From assembly GCA_039888615.1 (NCBI GenBank), contig JBDQQS010000011.1: a stretch of 64,000 bases of DNA; one strand, given 5' to 3'. A program made the translations under genes and the position numbers. The stretch is from Flavimaribacter sp039888615. Lineage in GTDB: Bacteria; Pseudomonadota; Alphaproteobacteria; Rhizobiales; Rhizobiaceae. Each line of letters opens with the position of its first letter. Position 1 is the first letter of the stretch. Shown here in pieces: positions 37,082 through 45,882 of this stretch. The notes under the pieces are model-generated. The model saw only the letters and a program-made list of their open reading frames with translations, ran no database searches and was not told where the DNA came from.

Positions 37082-37121
37082 CGCAACGAATCACTAAAGC
37101 CTTGTCATGGAAAGCACAGCC
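37082..37121. repeat. Direct repeat flanking the AraC-MFS pair, right copy
   Basis: This copy contains the guaA ATG (37107) and the 25 bases before it, and matches 34781-34820 at 34 of 40 positions. Confidence 0.65.
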
Positions 37122-38669
37122 CACCCCGATTCCATCCTCATTGTCGATTTCGGTTCCCAGGTCACGCAGCTGATCGCGCGTCGCGTGCGCGAGGCCGGCG
37201 TCTTCTGCGAGATCGTTCCTTTCCAGTCAGCGGAAGAAGGCTTCCGGCGGCTGAAACCGAAGGCGGTCATCCTGTCCGGCGGGCCGGCTTCGACGTCCGA
37301 TATCGGATCGCCCCGCGCGCCGCAGCTTATTTTCGACAGCGCCGTGCCGGTCCTCGGCATCTGCTACGGTCAGATGGCGATGTGCGTGCAGACCGGCGGC
37401 AAGGCGGAAAGCTCCGACCATCGCGAATTCGGTCGCGCCTTCGTCAAGGTGTTGAAGTCTTCGCCGCTTTTCGAGGGCGTTTGGGAGCCGGGCGCCCAGC
37501 ACCAGGTCTGGATGAGCCATGGCGACCGGGTTATCGAACTGCCGGAAGGCTTCGAGGTGCTGGCGGTCTCCGACGGCGCGCCCTTCGCCACCTACGCCAA
37601 CGAGGACCGGAAATATTACGGCGTGATGTTCCATCCGGAGGTGGTCCACACGCCCGATGGCGGCAAGCTGCTCGCCAATTTCGTGCACAGGATCGCCGGT
37701 CTTGAAAGCGACTGGTCGATGGCCGGCTATCGCGAGCAGGCGATCCGCGGGATCCGCGAAAAGGTGGGCGAGGGCAGGGTGATCTGCGCGCTCTCCGGCG
37801 GCGTGGACTCCTCGGTCGCCGCACTTCTCATCCACGAGGCGATTGGCGACCGGCTCAACTGCATTCTCGTCGATCACGGTCTCATGCGGAAGAACGAGGC
37901 GGCCGAAGTGGTCGCCATGTTCCACGACCACTACAATCTCAATCTCAAGCTGGTCGACGCGTCCGATCGGTTCATTTCCGCGCTCGAGGGCGAGGCCGAT
38001 CCGGAGGTCAAGCGCAAGACTATCGGCAGGCTCTTCATCGATGTCTTTGAGGAAGAGGCGAAGGCGATAGGCGGGGCCGATTTCCTGGCCCAGGGCACGC
38101 TCTATCCGGACGTCATCGAAAGCGTTTCCTTCACCGGCGGACCGTCGGTGACGATCAAGTCGCACCACAATGTGGGCGGCCTGCCGGAGCGCATGAACAT
38201 GCAGCTCGTGGAGCCGCTGCGCGAGCTCTTCAAGGACGAGGTGCGGCTGCTCGGCCGCGAACTCGGCCTGCCCGAAAGCTTCATTGGCCGCCATCCGTTT
38301 CCGGGGCCGGGACTTGCGATCCGCTGCCCGGGCGGCGTGACCCGCGACAAGCTGGAGATCCTGCGCGAGGCCGATGCGATCTATCTCGATGAGATCCGCA
38401 AGGCGGGCCTCTACGACGCCATCTGGCAGGCTTTCGCCGTGCTGTTGCCGGTGCAGACTGTCGGCGTGATGGGCGACGGGCGGACCTATGAATATGTCTG
38501 CGCGCTGAGAGCCGTGACCTCCGTCGACGGCATGACGGCGGATTTCTACCACTACGACATGAATTTCCTCGGCCGCGCCGCCACCCGCATCATCAACGAG
38601 GTGCGCGGCATCAACCGCGTGGTCTATGACGTGACGTCGAAGCCACCCGGCACGATCGAGTGGGAGTGA
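37107..38669 (+). CDS. guaA: GMP synthase (glutamine-hydrolysing)
   Basis: A 520-residue enzyme converting XMP to GMP. The class I amidotransferase domain (about 1-200) has GICYGQMAM (catalytic Cys) and MFHPEVVHT (His, Glu). The ATP-pyrophosphatase domain has ALSGGVDSSVAALL (P-loop), and the dimerisation domain ends with NEVRGINRVVYDVTSKPPGT before the terminal IEWE. The sequence before its ATG is duplicated 2.3 kb upstream. Confidence 0.97.
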   Translation: MESTAHPDSILIVDFGSQVTQLIARRVREAGVFCEIVPFQSAEEGFRRLKPKAVILSGGPASTSDIGSPRAPQLIFDSAVPVLGICYGQMAMCVQTGGKAESSDHREFGRAFVKVLKSSPLFEGVWEPGAQHQVWMSHGDRVIELPEGFEVLAVSDGAPFATYANEDRKYYGVMFHPEVVHTPDGGKLLANFVHRIAGLESDWSMAGYREQAIRGIREKVGEGRVICALSGGVDSSVAALLIHEAIGDRLNCILVDHGLMRKNEAAEVVAMFHDHYNLNLKLVDASDRFISALEGEADPEVKRKTIGRLFIDVFEEEAKAIGGADFLAQGTLYPDVIESVSFTGGPSVTIKSHHNVGGLPERMNMQLVEPLRELFKDEVRLLGRELGLPESFIGRHPFPGPGLAIRCPGGVTRDKLEILREADAIYLDEIRKAGLYDAIWQAFAVLLPVQTVGVMGDGRTYEYVCALRAVTSVDGMTADFYHYDMNFLGRAATRIINEVRGINRVVYDVTSKPPGTIEWE

Positions 38670-39013
38670 GCCTCGGCCCGCAAGGCATATTGGTCCAGTG
38701 GACCAATTTGAGCGGTGAACGTCCGAAGCCGGCGAAGCGCGGCGAGCGCCAAACGGCTTTCCAAATCAGGCTGGCGCCAGGAGCTTGCCGCCAGCAGTCA
38801 CAATGGGGCCTCTTCGACAGGACCGCTGCGCACAACGCCGGAGGTCATCGGCCAATCAGAAAGATGTGTTTCGCGGGTGCTTCCGAGTGTCGATGAAGCT
38901 CTCGACAGGTTGCGGAATGTGATGCGCGAGGACTGCCTTTCTCCAGGTCAGGCTGTTCATCGCAAAGTCGGATTTAAGGGTTGGAAAGTCCTGATTGTCG
39001 GGATCGACAGTGC
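38670..39013. other. Intergenic region after guaA
   Basis: Apart from the palindrome at 38689 nothing convincing is seen. Short open frames exist but lack SD sequences or recognisable families. It may be a decayed gene. Confidence 0.4.
38689..38707. promoter_or_regulatory. Perfect 19-bp palindrome, GntR-type operator without a visible target
   Basis: ATTGGTCCA-G-TGGACCAAT has nine-base perfect arms and fits the TNGTNNNACNA-like form of FCD-type GntR operators. It lies 20 bases after guaA. The next gene downstream on the plus strand is over 1 kb away, so its target is unclear. Confidence 0.55.
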
Positions 39014-39334
39014 CTATCTTCCGGCTTGCGCGAGATCTGTCCGTGAGGATTGACGACGCTGTCTGTGCGTTGGAAAGCAAACCTGGGAGAGAATGGCGCC
39101 GTTCTTGTCCACGGTCAGTCGAAGTTCACGCTGCGCATGCCAGAAGGTGAGGCGCCATCTTCCGGCATCCTTGTCGACGCCGCGTTCGCATCGTGACGTT
39201 ATCTTTCCTGCCCGCATCAGATCTTGAACCACCCTCGGATCGAGATCGAAGGCGCTCGCGATCAGGCTGACGTCCACAACCGGACCGGTATCCGAGAGTT
39301 CGACTTGTCCGTTCATTGCCTCCCGCGGTTTCAT
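39014..39334 (-). CDS. DUF6522-family protein
   Basis: A 106-residue protein with the pattern IASAFDLDPRVVQDLMRAGK, RCERGVDKDAGRWRLTFWH and LRLTVDKNGAILSQ seen in DUF6522 proteins, which often sit near denitrification genes. The function is unknown; no signal peptide or metal site is seen. ATG 39334 overlaps the stop of the Rrf2 gene (ATGA), so both are translated together. Confidence 0.7.
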   Translation of the reverse strand: MKPREAMNGQVELSDTGPVVDVSLIASAFDLDPRVVQDLMRAGKITSRCERGVDKDAGRWRLTFWHAQRELRLTVDKNGAILSQVCFPTHRQRRQSSRTDLAQAGR

Positions 39335-39750
39335 GCGGAAATTCGCATCGCGGGTAGTGCGATGTCAGCCAGGGTCGACCGATCGAGATCGGCCAGGAAG
39401 GCCCGTTCGGCGGACCGCAACCGCGCCTTCAATCGGCACTGTCTCTCGATCGAACAATTCCCGATCTCCACTCCAAAGCACTCGACCAGAGGCTGTCCTT
39501 CTTCGAGAAGACCGATGACTGTGCCGAGACGGATCTGATTCGCAGGTCGGGCCAGTACCGCGCCTCCACCACCACCCCGGCGTGTCTCGACGAGCTCGGC
39601 GCGGGCCAGGTGCTGCATGATCTTGGCGAGGTGGTTCCGAGATAACCCGAACTCTTCGGCAAGATCGGCCGTAGAGAAGGCCCGGCCAGGTTCGCTCGCC
39701 AGTCGCATCAGCATGCGAAGCCCATAGTCGGTGAAGGTGGTCAGGCGCAT
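39331..39750 (-). CDS. nsrR: Rrf2-family regulator, NsrR-like
   Basis: A 139-residue nitric-oxide-sensing regulator. It begins MRLTTFTDYGLRMLMRLA, with winged helix residues FGLSRNHLAKIMQHLARAEL. The cluster-binding loop ECFGVEIGNCSIERQCRLK has three cysteines (C-x7-C-x5-C) for an Fe-S cluster. Its neighbours, a truncated haemoglobin and nnrS/nnrU, support the NsrR call. ATG 39750 is chosen by homology over a longer frame. A palindrome lies 26 bases upstream. Confidence 0.85.
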   Translation of the reverse strand: MRLTTFTDYGLRMLMRLASEPGRAFSTADLAEEFGLSRNHLAKIMQHLARAELVETRRGGGGGAVLARPANQIRLGTVIGLLEEGQPLVECFGVEIGNCSIERQCRLKARLRSAERAFLADLDRSTLADIALPAMRISA

Positions 39751-39775
39751 GTCTCTCCGGTCTTCGTTTGAATTG

Positions 39776-39788
39776 GTATTTACAATAC
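39776..39788. promoter_or_regulatory. Probable NsrR operator
   Basis: GTATT-TAC-AATAC is a perfect inverted repeat between the divergent nsrR and haemoglobin genes, resembling the ATTT-N-AAAT centre of NsrR sites. It lies 26 bases from nsrR and 50 bases from the GTG start of the haemoglobin gene. Confidence 0.55.
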
Positions 39789-39837
39789 TTATTAAACGAG
39801 CTAGGAGAAATTGCAACAAGAAACCGGGGAGGCTCTC

Positions 39838-40287
39838 GTGACTTCGCCAAACCTGTCCATCACTTCAGCCAGACCGACGTCGACTGCGGAGCTGATGGCG
39901 CAGACCGGGCTGAACGAAGATGCTCTGTTCGAGCTTGTGCATCGGTTTTACGGCAAGGTCCGTCAGGACCGGCTTCTTGCTCCGATCTTCGAGGCGCGCA
40001 TTCCTAATTGGACGTCTCATCTGGAGCGCATGGTCGCGTTCTGGTCCTCCGTCGCGTTGATGACCGGGCGTTATCACGGGCGCCCGATACCTGCGCACGT
40101 CCCACTGCCTGTCAAAGCGGTGCATTTCGAGCGATGGCTGGCGCTGTTCCGTGAGACGGCGGGAGAAGTGTGCACACCCGCCGGCGCCGCGCATGTGATA
40201 GAGCGTGCAGAGCGTATTGCGCAGTCCCTGCAAACAGCAGTGCTAGAAGCGTCGGCCGGACCTGGCGCGATGTCTGTCCTGGATTGA
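39838..40287 (+). CDS. Group III truncated haemoglobin
   Basis: A 149-residue globin. ALFELVHRFYGKVRQDRLLA and PIFEARIPNWTSHLERMVAF are in the N-terminal half, and VALMTGRYHGRPIPAHVPL, with the proximal His region near HFERWLALF, follows. Group III truncated haemoglobins are linked to nitric oxide or reactive nitrogen handling in the cytoplasm. GTG 39838 is taken because GGGGAGG ends five bases before it. It is divergent from nsrR and probably repressed by it. Confidence 0.88.
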   Translation: MTSPNLSITSARPTSTAELMAQTGLNEDALFELVHRFYGKVRQDRLLAPIFEARIPNWTSHLERMVAFWSSVALMTGRYHGRPIPAHVPLPVKAVHFERWLALFRETAGEVCTPAGAAHVIERAERIAQSLQTAVLEASAGPGAMSVLD

Positions 40288-40303
40288 TGAAGGGAGTTTG
40301 AAG

Positions 40304-40498
40304 ATGAGCGGTGTCGTTCCACTCGATGACGAAGGCGTATCGGAGGGGCTGACCGATGATCTGAACGGCAGGGTTCTCTGCCACGACCCCAAAAACGTAC
40401 ACCGGGAAATTATCGTCCGGGAAGGTGATCAGCTGCGCGCGCGTTTCAGCACGGACCCGCCGCTGCTTCGCACGACAAATGGCGAGGCCGTCTCATGA
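40304..40498 (+). CDS. Small hypothetical protein in the NO-response operon
   Basis: A 64-residue acidic protein (MSGVVPLDDEGVSEGL, then VLCHDPKNVHREIIVREGDQ) of unknown function with no membrane segment. AGGGAG lies about ten bases before ATG 40304. Its stop overlaps the next start (ATGA), so it is part of the operon. Confidence 0.6.
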   Translation: MSGVVPLDDEGVSEGLTDDLNGRVLCHDPKNVHREIIVREGDQLRARFSTDPPLLRTTNGEAVS

Positions 40499-41202
40499 GT
40501 GATGATTCCGACAACTCCGGTGGCCATGGCCGGTTCGCCTCGCCGCCCTGCTATGCCGGAGAGATCGCGCCGGATTACTTCGACCCGCTCGCGGTCGATC
40601 CCGAACAGGCGCGTGATGTCGCGCGCTGGCGCAAGGCGGAGCGGACCCGCCTGCGCGCCGAACGCATGGAACTGTCGGTCGCCAGCCGCAAGGCGGCCGG
40701 CGAGGCGCTGGCAGGCCATCTCCGGCAGGTTCTGCTGAACCAATTCGACGGCGCGCGGGACATGATCCTGTCGGCCTATTGGCCGATCAAGGGCGAGCCC
40801 GACCTCCGCTCGTTGATGGGGGAACTGCATGAGGCTGGCGTGGCGATTGCCCTTCCACTGGTCGAGACACGGTTTGCCCCGCTGAGGTTCCGCCGCTGGA
40901 CGCCTGAGACGCGCATGGTGCGTGGTGACTGGAACATTCCCGTTCCGCCGTCGGACTCACCCCTTGTGACGCCGGCGATTGCACTCGCGCCGCTCGTCGG
41001 CTGGACGCAGGAGGGATATCGCCTGGGATATGGCGGAGGCTACTTCGACCGCACGCTTGCGGTGTTGAAGCCGAAGCCTTTCGTCATCGGTATAGGTTTC
41101 GAGGCGGGGCGCCTCGCCACCATCTATCCGCAACCCCATGATATCCGGCTCGACATGATCCTGACCGAGGCCGGCGTCCGCGCACAACGAGACAGCGCAT
41201 GA
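40495..41202 (+). CDS. 5-formyltetrahydrofolate cyclo-ligase-family protein
   Basis: A 235-residue enzyme of the MTHFS family. An N-terminal extension of about 40 residues is followed by KAERTRLRAERMELS, then ILSAYWPIKGEPDLRSLM, and the signature RLGYGGGYFDRTLAVL. It converts 5-formyl- to 5,10-methenyl-tetrahydrofolate. Its position in front of nnrS is unusual for a housekeeping copy. It overlaps nnrS by four bases. Confidence 0.85.
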   Translation: MSDDSDNSGGHGRFASPPCYAGEIAPDYFDPLAVDPEQARDVARWRKAERTRLRAERMELSVASRKAAGEALAGHLRQVLLNQFDGARDMILSAYWPIKGEPDLRSLMGELHEAGVAIALPLVETRFAPLRFRRWTPETRMVRGDWNIPVPPSDSPLVTPAIALAPLVGWTQEGYRLGYGGGYFDRTLAVLKPKPFVIGIGFEAGRLATIYPQPHDIRLDMILTEAGVRAQRDSA

Positions 41203-42398
41203 CGACCAGCGCGCAACGCATTCGAGCCTGGAGCGGACCTGCCATCCTGACATACGGGTTTCGACCGTTTTTTCTCGGCGCCGGACTTTGGGCTGCTTGC
41301 GCGATGGTGCTTTGGATTCCGATCCTTTCAGGATTGCTTGATCTGCCGACGCGATTCGACCCGGTGACCTGGCATGCGCACGAGTTTCTGTTTGGCTACC
41401 TTGGCGCGGTCGTGGCCGGATTCCTGCTCACGGCGGTTCCCAACTGGACTGGGCGCCTCCCTGTGGTTGGCTGGCCGCTCGGCGCTCTCTTCGCCCTCTG
41501 GTGTGCAGGCCGCATAGCGGTTGCCCTGTCTTTGTATTTGCCGCCCTGGTTTGTGGCACTTGCGGATCTGTCCATGCCCCTTGCGCTGATCGGTTTCCTG
41601 GCGCGAGAGATCGTGGCGGGCAAGAACTGGCGCAATTTGATCGTTCTGGGAATGCTCATCGCCTTCACCTTCGCGAATGCGGTGTTCCATTGGCAGGCAG
41701 CAGCGGGGGACTTCGCCGGTGGCGGCTTGGGGCTGAGAATCGGGCTCGGGGCCGGGATCATGATGATCGCAGTCATAGGCGGGCGCATTGTACCTTCGTT
41801 CACCCGAAACTGGCTGGTCAAACGAGGCGGGACGAGATTGCCAACCCCTCCGATGCAACCATTTGATCGCGTCGCTTTGCTGATCCTTCTGGCGGCGATA
41901 TTGCTCTGGGTGGTCGTTCCCGACGGGTTCCTCACCGGTGCGATGCTGATAACGGCTGGTGTGGACCACTGTGCTCGTCTCGTCCGCTGGGCTGGATTGC
42001 GCACCCTCGCCGCGCCATTGGTTTGGGTCCTGCATGCCGGCTACGCCTTCCTGCCGTTGGGGGCGTTGGCGCTCGGACTCTCGGCATTCTGGCCCGATCT
42101 GGTGGGACAGGGCGCGGCGCAGCATGTCTGGATGACAGGCGCCATCGGGTTGATGACGCTTGCGGTGATGACCCGCGCCACGCTGGGACATACCGGCCGC
42201 GACCTGACGGCGGGATCCGGGACGCTGGCGATCTATCTTTGCCTGATTGGGGCGGTCCTGGCGAGGCTGACAGCCGGATTTGCACCTGGGTTCGCCGGAT
42301 CGCTCTACATGATTTCGGGCCTCTGTTGGATTGCTGCCTTTGGCGGCTTCGCAATACTGTACGGGCCGATGCTCCTCCGGTCTCGCATTGGCGACTGA
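41199..42398 (+). CDS. nnrS: NnrS-family haem/copper membrane protein
   Basis: A 399-residue protein with about 12 helices. TWHAHEFLFGYLGAVVAGFL and LTAVPNWTGR near residues 50-80 are the family signature, with conserved His residues likely to bind haem and copper. NnrS helps cells tolerate nitric oxide and is often under NNR/NsrR control. It is followed after three bases by nnrU. Confidence 0.93.
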   Translation: MTTSAQRIRAWSGPAILTYGFRPFFLGAGLWAACAMVLWIPILSGLLDLPTRFDPVTWHAHEFLFGYLGAVVAGFLLTAVPNWTGRLPVVGWPLGALFALWCAGRIAVALSLYLPPWFVALADLSMPLALIGFLAREIVAGKNWRNLIVLGMLIAFTFANAVFHWQAAAGDFAGGGLGLRIGLGAGIMMIAVIGGRIVPSFTRNWLVKRGGTRLPTPPMQPFDRVALLILLAAILLWVVVPDGFLTGAMLITAGVDHCARLVRWAGLRTLAAPLVWVLHAGYAFLPLGALALGLSAFWPDLVGQGAAQHVWMTGAIGLMTLAVMTRATLGHTGRDLTAGSGTLAIYLCLIGAVLARLTAGFAPGFAGSLYMISGLCWIAAFGGFAILYGPMLLRSRIGD

Positions 42399-42401
42399 GC
42401 C

Positions 42402-43073
42402 ATGGAATGGTCAGGCATTGTGCTGGCGTTCGCGGCGTTCTTTCTCAGCCATTCCCTGCCGGTGCGCCCGCCATTTCGGCCGGTTCTGGTGCGCGTTTTG
42501 GGCAAGACCGGTTTCAGCCTCGCCTATTCGGCATTGTCGGTTGCGGTGCTGGCGTGGCTGATCGTGGCGGCGGAACGAGCGCCTTTCGCGCCGGTCTGGA
42601 ACTGGATGCCGTGGCAGAACCATCTCGTCCTGGCCATCATGCTGCCGGTCTGCCTGATCGTTGCCCTGTCGATCGGTCGACCCAATCCGTTCTCGTTCGG
42701 CGGCGCGCGAAACGCCGCCTTCGATCCGGCGCGACCGGGCATTGTGCGGCTGGCGCGACATCCGCTGCTTGTCGCGCTGGCGCTCTGGTCGGGCGCGCAC
42801 CTGGTCGCCAATGGCGATCTGGCGCACGTCCTGCTGTTCGGGACATTTTTCGTATTTGCGCTTTTCGGCGGCCGGTTCATCGACAGGCGCAAGCGACGCG
42901 AGATGGGACAGAATTGGGATCTACTGTGGGAAGAAATTCTCGCGCAGCATCCGGGTGAGGCGCTATTCAGGCGCTCGCCCCAGACGGTTCTGCGCGTGAC
43001 GTTAGGCGTTGCGATCTATGCGATCCTGATCGTGCTCCACCCGATAGTCATCGGCGTCGATCCGATCCCCTGA
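42402..43073 (+). CDS. nnrU: NnrU-family membrane protein
   Basis: A 223-residue protein with six predicted helices. SHSLPVRPPFRPVLV near the N-terminus and GIVRLARHPLLVALALWSGA with AHLVANGDL are conserved in NnrU, which is needed for nitric oxide reductase expression or activity in some species and resembles isoprenylcysteine methyltransferase-like membrane proteins. It is the last gene of the operon. Confidence 0.92.
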   Translation: MEWSGIVLAFAAFFLSHSLPVRPPFRPVLVRVLGKTGFSLAYSALSVAVLAWLIVAAERAPFAPVWNWMPWQNHLVLAIMLPVCLIVALSIGRPNPFSFGGARNAAFDPARPGIVRLARHPLLVALALWSGAHLVANGDLAHVLLFGTFFVFALFGGRFIDRRKRREMGQNWDLLWEEILAQHPGEALFRRSPQTVLRVTLGVAIYAILIVLHPIVIGVDPIP

Positions 43074-43075
43074 CA

Positions 43076-43390
43076 TCAGTCGTCGCCATCCTCGATCCAG
43101 GTCTTCGCCGCCACGGCGCGTGGAAGACGCCCTTTCACATAACTCGCAGTGAATTGTCCGTCGCCGACGAACGACGTGATCACCGGCGCCTGTTTCGCCT
43201 CTGGAATTTTTCTCGCGAGCCGAAAGCATTCGAGTTGCATCCATCGCTGGACGCTGACATTTCGCTGACTGCGACCGTGTTTCAAGCGAGCTTTCAATGA
43301 CGCCGTCGGAGGCAAGGCGGCGAAACATCTGCCCGATATGGCCTTTGTCCCAATGTCCTGTTTCAGCATTGGATCCGCAAGCACATTCAA
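43076..43390 (-). CDS. Doubtful hypothetical ORF
   Basis: A 104-residue basic frame just after nnrU on the opposite strand, with FRLARKIPEAKQAPVITSFV and GRLPRAVAAKTWIEDGDD. It has no recognised family. A second frame in the same stretch contains a Cys-rich beginning (HLECACGSNAETG), so a frameshifted gene is possible. The evidence is weak. Confidence 0.3.
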   Translation of the reverse strand: MNVLADPMLKQDIGTKAISGRCFAALPPTASLKARLKHGRSQRNVSVQRWMQLECFRLARKIPEAKQAPVITSFVGDGQFTASYVKGRLPRAVAAKTWIEDGDD

Positions 43391-43574
43391 GATGCGATCG
43401 GATCGTCATCTAAGGGATGAGCAAGAGATTCAAGCTTGCTTCATGCAATGCAGAAGCCGGAAAGAAACGACGTCCTCCAGAAACATCGTTTTCAGGCGTT
43501 CTGCGTCGTTTGCTTTCGCCATGTCGACTACCGCCGCAACAGTGTGTGAGCAACATCTGAAATCAGACTGAGAC

Positions 43575-44999
43575 TCACTGCTGTGCCCGCTCGAACAGCT
43601 TTTTCGCCATGACGCCAACGCGCGCCTCTATCGCTTCGAGCGCGTTCAGGATCAGATCTTCGCGGAAGCGACGGCCGACGATTTGCACGGCGACGGGCAT
43701 GCCGTCATGCATGCCGGATGAAACGATCCCCGACGGCAACCCCAGATAGTTTATAGCGAACGACCAGATGCCGCAGCCAAGGACCTCCATAACGCCGTCC
43801 TTGCCTTCTGCATCGCGATTCCATGCATAGGTTGGTCGAGGAAGAAACGGCGTTAAAACAATCGGGTACTGTTCAAGAAAAAGGTTCCACTCACGTATGA
43901 AACTGGAGCGTCTCGCCATCTGGCGCAGCAGTTCGTCATACTCGAAAGGCGGGAAGAGTTCGAAGTATTCATCAAACATCCGGTTGATCTCGGCGCTGCC
44001 GAATTTGCGGATGTCATCCATCATCAAAAGACGTACTTCAGTCATCAATGCGCGGTAGCCTGTCTCGCCGATGACGCTGATATCGGGGGTGTCTACTTCG
44101 ACGACGTCGTAGCCGGAATCCACCAGGCAATCGCGGGCATGGTCCAGCGCCTCGACTATCGCTGCATGCATTTCGAACTGGTAGGTGTTTTTCGTGAAGG
44201 CGATCTTTATCGGCCTTTCGAGAGCCGGTCCGTCGAAAGGCGCGGGCGCCTGCCACGGATCGTGTGGATCGTACCGGATGGCGGATCGCATGGCGAGACG
44301 CACGTCGCGCGCCTCGCGGCAGATCACACCCTGAACCGACATTAGTTGCGCAAGTATGCCGCGTTCGGCTTTCTGGGACGGATTCCAGGCCGGCGTACGG
44401 CCAAGTCCCGGTTTTACGGTTACCGCGCCCGTGGCGGCGGATGGAAAGCGCAGCGAGCCGCCGATGTCGTTTCCATGGGCGATGGCGCCCATGCCGCTCA
44501 TAACCGCGGAGGAGGCGCCACCCGAGGATCCCCCAGGCGAGGCCCAGTCATTCCACGGATTGAATGTGCGCCCGTGCAACTCGTTGGTGGTGGTGGCGCG
44601 AAAGGAGAACTCCGGGGTGTTTGTGCGGCCGATCACGATTGCGCCGTCTTGGGTCAGGTTTCTGACGATCGGCGCGTCATCCGGGGCAATGACATCGGCG
44701 AAGGCCTTCACGCCGTTCGGCGTCGCCCTGCCTTTCTGGTCGACATTTTCCTTGATCGTGATCGGCACGCCGTGCAGTGGGCCCACTGGTCCCGATTTAC
44801 CCATGATGGCGTCGAGATTGCGCGCCTGGACAATGGCTTCATCGCCCAGATCGTCGACCACTGCGTTGAGATGACCGTTTACCGCGCGCATGTGATCCAC
44901 CGTAGCGGTGATCGCCGTATCGGCCGTGATTTCGCGCCGGGCGATACGCTCCGCCAGTTCGCTTGCACTCAGTCGCCATAGCGGGAATTTCGTCATCAT
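43575..44999 (-). CDS. Amidase (amidase-signature family)
   Basis: A 474-residue hydrolase. The catalytic Lys lies in GVPITIKENVDQKG (about 75-88). SPGGSSGGASSAVMSGMGA provides the middle Ser and NDIGGSLRFPS the nucleophile. The family acts on many amides, so the substrate is unknown. ATG 44999 has AGGGA upstream; a longer TTG start would overlap the ZIP gene. It follows zip on the same strand and may be co-transcribed. Confidence 0.88.
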   Translation of the reverse strand: MMTKFPLWRLSASELAERIARREITADTAITATVDHMRAVNGHLNAVVDDLGDEAIVQARNLDAIMGKSGPVGPLHGVPITIKENVDQKGRATPNGVKAFADVIAPDDAPIVRNLTQDGAIVIGRTNTPEFSFRATTTNELHGRTFNPWNDWASPGGSSGGASSAVMSGMGAIAHGNDIGGSLRFPSAATGAVTVKPGLGRTPAWNPSQKAERGILAQLMSVQGVICREARDVRLAMRSAIRYDPHDPWQAPAPFDGPALERPIKIAFTKNTYQFEMHAAIVEALDHARDCLVDSGYDVVEVDTPDISVIGETGYRALMTEVRLLMMDDIRKFGSAEINRMFDEYFELFPPFEYDELLRQMARRSSFIREWNLFLEQYPIVLTPFLPRPTYAWNRDAEGKDGVMEVLGCGIWSFAINYLGLPSGIVSSGMHDGMPVAVQIVGRRFREDLILNALEAIEARVGVMAKKLFERAQQ

Positions 45000-45028
45000 A
45001 TGGTCCCTGCGTTCACGATTGCGCCAGT

Positions 45029-45781
45029 TCAAGTCCAGATCGCAACGATCGCCATGAGCGCAAAGCCGAAAACTGCAGCAGAGAATTCACGAAGGTTGCA
45101 GCAGCGGGCGACGAGCGTGCCGTTGGCCAGACCATGCAGAGTTCCGAGATAGAGGAACGTTCCGGCCGCAAGCGCCTTCAGGGTCGGCGCGACGAGCGGA
45201 TGCGCGCCGTCCCAATGCGCTGCGATAGCGCCGCTGGCGACGCCCAGCGGGAGGAAGAAAACGAAGACGAGGAATGCGATGAATCTGACCGCGCGCGACA
45301 GCGGACTGCGCGCAAGCGTCACGGCGAGGGAAAAAGAGGCAGCCCATTTATGCGCTATGATGGCAAGAAATATGACGATTGCCGCAGCGCCCGCGCTGCT
45401 GGTTCCCAGCGCTGCTCCCGCAAGGAAGGAATGGATCGAGAGCATGACGGTCGCAAGAAGCGCGAGTATGGCGTAGCTGTCGCTTTGGCTCTCGGCGGCT
45501 TCGCCAATATGCTCCAGCAGAAGCAGCAGGAGAACGACGGCGCCGCACAACATGAACGGCCATGGATAGTCGACCCCCGCCGCGTCGAAGTCGCCGGCCG
45601 CATCGCCCAGCATGTGTATGAGACCGGCGCCGAGGAAAACGCCTGCTGCCACCGCTTCGCCAAGCACCGCCAATTTGCCTTCGACATCAAATCTGTGTCC
45701 GAGGAACACCGACGCGCTTGCTGCAAGAGCGACCGCCACAATTACGACGGTCATGACGACAAGGATAATCTCGGGGCTCAC
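45029..45781 (-). CDS. ZIP-family metal transporter
   Basis: A 250-residue membrane protein with about eight helices that imports divalent metal, probably zinc. Landmarks are GVFLGAGLIHMLGDAAGDF (about 48-66), HSFLAGAALGTSSAG and IIAHKWAASFSLAVTL in the metal-binding helices IV and V. The start is GTG 45781. A Zur-box-like sequence lies 90 bases upstream, fitting induction by zinc starvation. Confidence 0.88.
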   Translation of the reverse strand: MSPEIILVVMTVVIVAVALAASASVFLGHRFDVEGKLAVLGEAVAAGVFLGAGLIHMLGDAAGDFDAAGVDYPWPFMLCGAVVLLLLLLEHIGEAAESQSDSYAILALLATVMLSIHSFLAGAALGTSSAGAAAIVIFLAIIAHKWAASFSLAVTLARSPLSRAVRFIAFLVFVFFLPLGVASGAIAAHWDGAHPLVAPTLKALAAGTFLYLGTLHGLANGTLVARCCNLREFSAAVFGFALMAIVAIWT

Positions 45782-45870
45782 AGCCGCGTCCCCGAAATCA
45801 TGTCAGGCATCCTCTCGCCGCATTCATCACTGTATTTGGCTCCAGCCGTAAAATGCCATTCCGTAATGGA

Positions 45871-45882
45871 GCGTTACAACAT
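45871..45882. promoter_or_regulatory. Weak Zur-box-like site upstream of ZIP gene
   Basis: On the minus strand ATGTTGTAACGC matches the local ATGTTATAACAT consensus at nine of twelve positions. It is embedded in GTAATG...CATTAC (45863-45885), which is a further inverted repeat. Confidence 0.45.

Noticed and set aside
37227..38552. Long open frame antisense to guaA
   Set aside because: It lies entirely opposite a full-length essential gene, with no SD and no family.
38715..39053. A gene of about 112 codons after guaA
   Set aside because: No SD is seen, the composition is like shifted GC-rich sequence, and it overlaps the well-supported DUF6522 gene.
43430..43618. A small gene between nnrU and the amidase
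   Set aside because: The frame has no SD, overlaps the amidase end and shows no recognisable family.
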